From Hennigella sp045599065 (lineage in GTDB: Bacteria > Bacillota_I > Bacilli_A > Mycoplasmatales > Mycoplasmoidaceae), in assembly GCA_045599065.1 (NCBI GenBank), contig JAZRVJ010000015.1, forward strand, positions 1 to 35,104: a stretch of 35,104 nucleotides of DNA. The letters are read 5' to 3'. Position 1 is the first letter of the stretch, and each line of letters starts with the position of its first letter. Below the pieces are notes generated by a model. That model made no database searches. It saw only the letters and a program-made list of their open reading frames with translations, and was not told the origin of the DNA. Positions 29,673 through 35,104 of this stretch are shown here, one piece after another. The translations under genes were made by a program, and so were the position numbers.

Positions 29673-30257
29673 TTGCTTAATAATCCTATTTTTTTCTGTC
29701 ACTATTTTATCTATTTTAAGTTTTGTCAATTTATTTAATATTTCTTCTTGGTTTCCAATCAATTCTAAAGTAACATCTTCTTTTCTATAAATTTTGGTTT
29801 TAATGTATGAGTTTAATACTTTTAAAACAGAAGTTAGTTTGTCATAACCTATTCTAATTAGTATGACATCCGCAAGAATAAAAGAACAAATTTTTGCTTG
29901 TTTTATTGTTTTGTCTGCAACATCTCTGAACGTAGTTCTTAATGGACCAGCACCAAATTTTATTCCACCAAAATATCTAATAACCACAAACAAACAGTAA
30001 TTCAAATCAAAAGATTTGATCGTATTATAGATGGGTAACCCAGCCGTTCCTGATGGTTCACCCCCATCAGTGTGATAATATTCATTATTAGTTATGACGT
30101 AGGCATAACAAAAATGAGAAGCATCCGGGTATTTTTTCTTTAGTTCATTGACAATTTTCTTTGCTTCATCTTTGTTTTTGACAACAAAACCAAAGCACAA
30201 AAACTTAGATTTTTTGATAGTAAATTTTGCTTGGATATTTTTGTCTAAAATGTTCAT
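29661..30257 (-). CDS. YigZ/IMPACT family protein, 198 aa
   Basis: The family (YigZ in E. coli, IMPACT N-terminal domain in eukaryotes) is of poorly known function, perhaps RNA or ribosome related. Diagnostic motifs are KKSKFLCFGFVVKNKDEA at the start, DASHFCYAYVI, the signature DGGEPSGTAGLPIYN and VVIRYFGGIKFGAGPL. A C-terminal ferredoxin-like half follows. The length is normal. It converges on the deoxynucleoside kinase gene with a 12-base overlap. Confidence 0.92.
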   Translation of the reverse strand: MNILDKNIQAKFTIKKSKFLCFGFVVKNKDEAKKIVNELKKKYPDASHFCYAYVITNNEYYHTDGGEPSGTAGLPIYNTIKSFDLNYCLFVVIRYFGGIKFGAGPLRTTFRDVADKTIKQAKICSFILADVILIRIGYDKLTSVLKVLNSYIKTKIYRKEDVTLELIGNQEEILNKLTKLKIDKIVTEKNRIIKQLLN

Positions 30258-30263
30258 ATTAAT

Positions 30264-30280
30264 AATAATTTTAAATTATT
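30264..30280. promoter_or_regulatory. Inverted repeat between yigZ-like and DUF1846 genes
   Basis: Perfect 8-base arms AATAATTT and AAATTATT with a one-base spacer lie in the divergent promoter region. Low-complexity A/T sequence makes chance quite possible. Confidence 0.3.
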
Positions 30281-30291
30281 AAATAATAATT

Positions 30292-30297
30292 TATAAT
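30292..30297 (+). promoter_or_regulatory. -10 box for the DUF1846 gene
   Basis: TATAAT, 11 bases before the ATG at 30309 and with no SD, implies a very short or absent leader. Confidence 0.45.
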
Positions 30298-30308
30298 TGT
30301 TTTTATTT

Positions 30309-31811
30309 ATGAAAAAACTTGGTGTAGATACAAAGAAGTATTTAAAGATTCAAAAAAAGGCAATTTTAGATAGAATCAGAAAATTTGATTCTAAACTTTA
30401 TCTTGAATTTGGTGGAAAATTAATTGATGATTTTCATGCAGCGAGAGTTTTACCTGGCTTCGATTCAGATGCCAAGCTGCAACTTTTACTTCAATTTAAA
30501 AAAGATGCTGAAGTTATCGTTGTCGTTAATGCAGAAGATCTTGAAAATAACAAGGTTAGAGGTGACTCTAACTTATCATATCAAGCCGAGGTAGAAAGAC
30601 TAATAGGTGTTTATTCAACTATTGGCATACCTATATGCGGTGTTGTAATTTCTAAATATAAAGAAAACCAAAGCATTAAAGAATTTACCAGATTAATTAG
30701 ACATCTTGGTGTTAAGGTATATAAACATTATAAAATTGATGGCTATCCGACTGATTTACCCAAAATTTTGTCTAAAGATGGTTTAGGTAAGAATGAATAT
30801 ATTGAAACACATAGAAAATTGATCATTGTTACTGCTCCAGGTCCTGGCTCTGGCAAAATGGCAACATGTTTAAGCCAACTTTACCATGCTCACTTAAGAG
30901 GAAAGAAAGCAGGATATGCAAAATACGAAACTTTCCCCATTTGAAATTTACCATTAAAGCACCCTGTTAATATTGCATATGAAGCAGCAACCCTAGAATT
31001 GAATGATGGTAATATGATCGACCCATTCCATTTAGAACACTATAAGAAATCAGCAACAAACTACAATAGAGATATTGCAAGCTTTCCACTTCTTAAAGCA
31101 ATTTTTGAACAACTATATGGTAGAAGTCCATACCATTCACCAACCGACATGGGTGTAAATATGTTGGGATTTGCTATAGTTAGTGACAGGGTTTGTAAGG
31201 ATGCAGCCAAATATGAAATAGTTAGAAGATATTATGCTGCACTTAAGGATGTGTTTTTAGGCAAATATGATGATGCAATCATTACAAAAGCTGAATATTT
31301 AATGCATGATGCTGGAGTTAAAGCTGAAGATAGGACATGTGTAAAGGCATGTCTAGATAAACAAGAAAGAGTTAAAACACACACGGTAGCTATTGAAATT
31401 AAAAAAGGTGTAATTGTTACGGGGCGAAAATCTAAAGATTTAACTGCATCCGCTGCCGCAATAATCAATGCTTTAAAAACTTTAGGAAAAATAAAGGATA
31501 ACATCTATTTAATGTCTCCGTATGTCCTTGACCCTATTAAAAAAATGAAACATGATTCGTTTGGTTATAGAGGAAGATTAAACTTATCTGAAGCACTAGT
31601 TGCATTAGCTATCCAATCCTTAACTAACCCACTGGCTGCGATTGCTTTGAAACAACTTCCGTTATTAAGAGGAGCACAAGCTCATGCCAGCTGTGTATTA
31701 ATGCAAGCCGAAGCACAGATATTTAGTAAATTAGGGATTAATATTACTGAACAAGCTGCATCATATATTTCAACCTTAAAAATAAACCAAGAAAAAGAAA
31801 AAGAGGAATAA
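30309..31811 (+). CDS. DUF1846 (UPF0371) family protein, 500 aa
   Basis: The family has no firmly assigned function. Matches include GVDTKKYLKIQKKAILDRI at the start, FDSKLYLEFGGKLIDDFHAAR, LPGFDSDAKLQLLLQ, APGPGSGKMATCLSQLYH, HSPTDMGVNMLGFAI and TALPLLRG-type ending (KQLPLLRGAQAHASCVL). The length agrees with the family. A Trp-TGA is at 30942-30944. APGPGSGK resembles a P-loop and suggests nucleotide binding. I chose the ATG at 30309 over an upstream TTG at 30297 that lies in the -10. It ends in a shared terminator. Confidence 0.9.
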
Positions 31812-31824
31812 TCCTCTTTTTTAT
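31798..31824. terminator. Bidirectional intrinsic terminator
   Basis: Stem AAAAAGAGGA / TCCTCTTTTT with loop ATAA, shared by the converging DUF1846 and pduL-like genes. Confidence 0.85.
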
Positions 31825-32414
31825 TTAACTATGTGGCCTCTAACTTCACCAGAGCAGTTAGCTGCATTTGATTCATCTGTGTCAATATGCATAGCCAATT
31901 TGTATTTTGGGCTTACTCTAACTACAGTGTCTTTGAAAATTAAACATCTATCCTTAGTGTTTACTTCAACACCTACAAGATCGCCGTTGTTAACACCAAG
32001 CTCAGTAGCATCTTCAGGCGTCATATGAATATGTCTTTTTGCAACAATAACACCTTCTTTTAATTCTACTTTGCCAGCAGGACCAACCAAAGTGATTCCT
32101 GGTGTTCCAGTAATTTTGCCAGATTCTCTAATGCAAACAGGAACTTTTAGTCCTCTAGCATCAGTAGCAGAAATTTCAACTTGATTATGATCTCTTACTG
32201 GACCAAGAATTGAAACATTCTTTAACATTGTGTTTTTACCAGTTTTAGGGTTAACCGGACCAACAAGGTCTAATTTAACATTACTTAGGAATTCTCCTGG
32301 TTGTAATAATGGTTTCTTAACTTCTAATTTAAAACCGGCACCACAAAGAGTTTCCAAAGTTTCTTGTGTAACATGTACGTGTCTTGCACTAGTTTCAACA
32401 ATAAAATCTTTCAT
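31821..32414 (-). CDS. pduL: PduL-type phosphate acyltransferase, 197 aa
   Basis: PduL moves an acyl group between CoA and phosphate; it was named for propanediol microcompartments but also serves as a phosphotransacetylase. Motifs: the N-terminal ETSARHVHVTQE and C-terminal VAKRHIHMTPEDA give the zinc-binding His sets; GPVRDHNQVEISATDARGL, GTPGITLVGPAGKVEL and HIDTDESNAA match closely. There is no microcompartment gene here and no encapsulation signal peptide, so the likely role is acetyl-CoA to acetyl phosphate for ATP. The SD AGGAG is present. Confidence 0.93.
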   Translation of the reverse strand: MKDFIVETSARHVHVTQETLETLCGAGFKLEVKKPLLQPGEFLSNVKLDLVGPVNPKTGKNTMLKNVSILGPVRDHNQVEISATDARGLKVPVCIRESGKITGTPGITLVGPAGKVELKEGVIVAKRHIHMTPEDATELGVNNGDLVGVEVNTKDRCLIFKDTVVRVSPKYKLAMHIDTDESNAANCSGEVRGHIVK

Positions 32415-32450
32415 TTTTATCTCCTATTAATAATAATTTTAACATATTCC

Positions 32451-32474
32451 AATAATATATTAAAATATATTATT
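32451..32474. promoter_or_regulatory. Inverted repeat in the pduL-coaD divergent promoter region
   Basis: Perfect 11-base arms AATAATATATT and AATATATTATT with a 2-base spacer; the right arm ends in TATTAT (32469-32474), a likely -10 for coaD, 10 bases before its ATG. Confidence 0.4.
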
Positions 32475-32484
32475 AGGTACAGAA

Positions 32485-32925
32485 ATGACTAAAAAAATTA
32501 ACGCAATGTTTCCTGGATCTTTTAATCCAATTCACAAAGGACATTTAGACATTATTCAAAGAGCAAGCAAATTATTTAATAAGCTTTACGTAGTTGTTTC
32601 AATCAACGACTATAAACCGCAAACAACAAGTTGTAAAGTTAGAATTGCAAGAGCAAAGAAAGCTATTGCCAAATTAAAATTAAAAAATGTGTTTGTGGTT
32701 GGTAATAGAGGTCTAACTGTTCAATTTGCGAAAAAGAACAATGTGTCTGTTATTGTTAGAAGCATTAGAAACTCCAAAGATGCAACATATGAAATAGATA
32801 TGGCAAAAGCCAACAATAGTTTAAATAATAAAATTGAAACAATTTTAATGTTACCAAAATCTGAACTTGTTAATTTATCATCTACAGCACTTAGATTCAT
32901 AAAAGACGCTAAAAAGAGGAAATAA
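32485..32925 (+). CDS. coaD: Phosphopantetheine adenylyltransferase, 146 aa
   Basis: CoaD makes dephospho-CoA from 4'-phosphopantetheine and ATP. The nucleotidyltransferase motif GSFNPIHKGHLDII (TxGH-type HxGH) is near residue 11, and VIVRSIRNSKDATYE (the IVRGIRN-like motif), then LSSTALRFI near the end match the family's S-S-T/S-x-x-R. Short but complete. It overlaps mutM by one base (TAATG), a common pairing in some mollicutes. Confidence 0.94.
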   Translation: MTKKINAMFPGSFNPIHKGHLDIIQRASKLFNKLYVVVSINDYKPQTTSCKVRIARAKKAIAKLKLKNVFVVGNRGLTVQFAKKNNVSVIVRSIRNSKDATYEIDMAKANNSLNNKIETILMLPKSELVNLSSTALRFIKDAKKRK

Positions 32926-33755
32926 TGCCTGAATATCCAGAAGTCAGAACATTTATAAATCATTTGAAAAAGCAAAACACTATTAACCAAACAATTAAAA
33001 GCGTTAATTTTATTGATGATAAAGTTCTTAAAAACAGCAATCAAAAAAGTTTTACTAAGTTTATTGTTGGAGAAAAAATAATTGACATTGATCAAATAGG
33101 CAAATTAATTGTCATAAGTTTATCACATGATAAATTTCTTACGGTTCATTTAAGAATGGAAGGAAAATTATTTTTTATTGATTCCAACATAAAACCAAAC
33201 AAATTTACAATGGTTGAGCTATTTTGTGGTGCCAAGAAATTAGTTTATATTGACTTTAGAAAATTTGGAACATTTTATATATATAAAAGTAGAAAAGAAT
33301 TTCTTAATTCTAATGAGGTAACTAAAATAGGTTTACAACCTTTCGATTCTAGATTAACGCCAACATACTTATTAAAAATGTTTGAAAACAAGAACCAAGC
33401 AATAAAAACTTCACTACTAGATCAAAGTATTATTGCTGGTATAGGGAACATCTATGCAGATGAAATATTGTTTGTTTGTAAAATAAATCCTTTAAGAAAA
33501 GCAAAGCTTTTAACTGAAAAGGATTGTAAAAACATTATTGCTTCATGTAATTCAATAATGAAAGCAGCGATAAATCATTTTGGGACGACTGTATCTTCAT
33601 TTGCTTTTGCACCAAATCATGCCGGAAGTTTTCAAAAATATTTAATGGTTCATGCTAGGGATGGTCAACCATGCAAAAAATGCAAAACAACAATCAAAAA
33701 GATTGCTGTGAATGGTAGAGGAACATATTACTGTCCTAAATGCCAAGCAAAATAA
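32925..33755 (+). CDS. mutM: Formamidopyrimidine-DNA glycosylase, 276 aa
   Basis: MutM removes 8-oxoguanine. The catalytic start PEYPEVRTFI begins after Met (Pro nucleophile and Glu). The helix-two-turn-helix region shows LLDQSIIAGIGNIYADEILF; the C-terminal zinc finger has CKKC and CPKC with the conserved Arg in NGRGTYYC. The length is normal. It is coupled to coaD and ends in a terminator. Confidence 0.96.
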   Translation: MPEYPEVRTFINHLKKQNTINQTIKSVNFIDDKVLKNSNQKSFTKFIVGEKIIDIDQIGKLIVISLSHDKFLTVHLRMEGKLFFIDSNIKPNKFTMVELFCGAKKLVYIDFRKFGTFYIYKSRKEFLNSNEVTKIGLQPFDSRLTPTYLLKMFENKNQAIKTSLLDQSIIAGIGNIYADEILFVCKINPLRKAKLLTEKDCKNIIASCNSIMKAAINHFGTTVSSFAFAPNHAGSFQKYLMVHARDGQPCKKCKTTIKKIAVNGRGTYYCPKCQAK

Positions 33756-33779
33756 AAATGAGCAAAGCTCATTTTTTTA
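33754..33779. terminator. Bidirectional intrinsic terminator
   Basis: Arms AAAAATGAGC / GCTCATTTTT with an AAA loop, between the converging mutM and ABC ATPase genes. Confidence 0.88.
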
Positions 33780-35104
33780 ATGTGTAGAAGATCAATCTAA
33801 TTCTTCGACAGTCTTACGTTTCTTGTTTTCATAGTTTTGTGCAATCAAACCAGAGTTAACTTTAATTACTCTAGAAGCTAAATCAGCAAAGATAGGGTTG
33901 TGAGTAACGATAATTACTGTGGTATTGAATTTTTTGTTAATGTCAACAAACAATTGTAATATTTGTTTAGACATTTCTTCATCAACGGCACCAGTTGGTT
34001 CATCACCAAACACAATTGCTGGGTTTTTAGCCATAGATCTAGCAACAGAAACACGTTGTTGTTGTCCTCCAGACAACTCATGCGGGAATTTTTCTGCATG
34101 TTCATGCATTCCAACCGTTTTTAATAATTCATCAATGTCTAAACGTTTTGACTTATCTTTTTGTAAGTTTCAACCAATTTCAACGTTCTCTCTAACGTTT
34201 AAGTTTGGTAGTAATCCATATTGTTGGAAAATATAACCAATATTGTCTCTTCTAAAGTTTGTTAATTCAGTATCAGACATTTTGATTAGGTTATTTCCAT
34301 TAACTATAGTTTTTCCATATGTAGCTTTGTCCATACCAGACATAATATTTAATAATGTCGTCTTGCCAGAGCCAGAAGGACCAAGAATAACAACAAATTC
34401 ACCTTGTTTGATTTTTAAATCAAAACCTTTTAAAACTTTTGTAGCCATTCATTTGTTGTAATAATATTTAGTTAATTTTTCAAAATCTATTACATATTCT
34501 GAATGCACTACTGGGTTATAGTCTTTAATTGTTTTATGAGATAACTTATCAAAACGTTTAATTAACTTTGCATATTGCATAGACCTAAATGTTTCATCTA
34601 ATGAACTATGACGATCTTTACAAGCTGAAATCTTTTTTTCTAATATTTGCGCTTGTTTCATCCAATACTCTTTTGGTTTTGTTTTTTTCATTAAAGTTTT
34701 ATCAAAAGAGAATTTGCCTTTAATAATTTGATTAACAACGTTAAGCTGGAATTCAAAGAAACGTTGATTTGAATGGTTTTGTTTGATTGTTCTTAATCTG
34801 CTGGCAGGGAAGTAGTTATCAGCAAATTGTTTGTTTTCATATGCTGTTACAATAGCATATAACTCATCAACTGTCATTTTATTGTGTTTACCACTAGCAC
34901 AATTGTGATCATACAATAGCGCATTAATGTATTTTGAAAGCTTAGATTTTAATGTAGTTATGTGGTTCTCAGCATTAGTATATTCTTTGCATAATGTTTT
35001 AGCATCTTTATATATTTGAGTTGAAGTAATAGCAGGAAGGGATAAATATGCTTTCTTTGCTTCATTCATTTTAGCAAAAGCATCTTTATATAAAGACAAA
35101 TAAT
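33777..35104 (-). CDS. ABC transporter ATP-binding protein with long N-terminal extension, 5'-partial
   Basis: The C-terminal part (about 240 aa) is an ABC ATPase of the LolD/MacB-like exporter group: FEKLTKYYYNKW (family start), Walker A GPSGSGKTTLLN, Q-loop IFQQYGLLPN, signature LSGGQQQRVSVARS, Walker B VFGDEPTGAVD and switch His in VTHNP. A Trp-TGA at 34449-34451 and others at 34167 and 33789 join three standard-code fragments into one frame. The visible N-terminal 204 residues are Lys-rich and mostly helical, with repeated charged heptad-like stretches; I do not recognise the domain. The frame is open to the window end at 35104, so the true start lies beyond it. A permease partner would be expected further along the minus strand, upstream or elsewhere. 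Confidence 0.88.

Noticed and set aside
30297..30299. TTG start for the DUF1846 protein
   Set aside because: It overlaps the likely -10 box; ATG at 30309 gives the family-like start.
33914..34114. Overlapping 66-codon frame inside the ABC ATPase gene
   Set aside because: It is an alternative-frame shadow of the conserved ATPase motifs.
1..35104. Many apparently broken genes separated by single in-frame stops
   Set aside because: The stops are all TGA at Trp positions in conserved proteins; they are read as Trp in the mollicute code and are not pseudogenes or frameshifts.

Overview
The window is chromosomal DNA from a wall-less bacterium of the Mollicutes (a Mycoplasma-type genome). It is AT-rich. 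Nearly every long gene is crossed by in-frame TGA codons at positions where the protein family has tryptophan, so genetic code 4 (TGA = Trp) applies and genes that look broken under the standard code are whole. The gene set is typical of a reduced genome: SecA and YidC, UvrB, a short IspE, and many genes overlapping by 1 to 12 bases. Oxygen-sensitive NrdD/NrdG ribonucleotide reductase and two MEP isoprenoid genes (ispD, ispE) suggest an anaerobic, host-associated lineage. I cannot name the species from the sequence alone.

Left part (1-9000): a GMP reductase/IMP dehydrogenase-family gene cut by the window edge, a divergent CofE-like ligase gene, then a minus-strand operon of a small membrane protein, secA and uvrB. 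A sigma-factor-like gene lies opposite and overlaps the end of dnaN.

Replication origin (about 9000-10560): dnaN and dnaA on the minus strand with three DnaA-box-like sites between them, a 47-base A/T-only stretch upstream of dnaA, and the divergent rpmH-rnpA-yidC-ksgA cluster on the plus strand. Genes next to the origin run away from it on both sides.

Plus-strand block (10555-20806): rpmH, rnpA, yidC, ksgA, ispE, gltX, an HD-domain phosphohydrolase and rpoE (delta subunit), then a terminator; fba, ychF, tdk and a membrane protein of unknown role follow, then another terminator.

Minus-strand block (20834-28248): a LicA-like kinase and a MATE/MOP-family transporter with an extra C-terminal domain; rplK-rplA behind a leader resembling the ribosomal protein L1 binding site; then pth, nrdD, nrdG and a 66-residue gene. 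The most unusual feature is here. The class III ribonucleotide reductase appears to be split: nrdD stops after the first CxxC of the C-terminal zinc ribbon, and the second CxxC plus the glycyl-radical loop are encoded by the 66-residue gene beyond nrdG.

Right part (28295-35104): ispD, a deoxynucleoside kinase, a YigZ/IMPACT protein, a DUF1846 protein, a PduL-type phosphotransacylase, coaD, mutM and an ABC transporter ATPase with a long N-terminal extension, cut by the window end. Several genes here have a -10 box 6 to 11 bases before the ATG and no Shine-Dalgarno sequence, suggesting leaderless mRNAs.

Together, tdk, the deoxynucleoside kinase, NrdD/NrdG, the HD phosphohydrolase and the GMP reductase-like enzyme make a nucleotide salvage and dNTP-balancing set. 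No tRNA, rRNA, insertion sequence or CRISPR array was seen. No gene-free stretch exceeds 300 bases.
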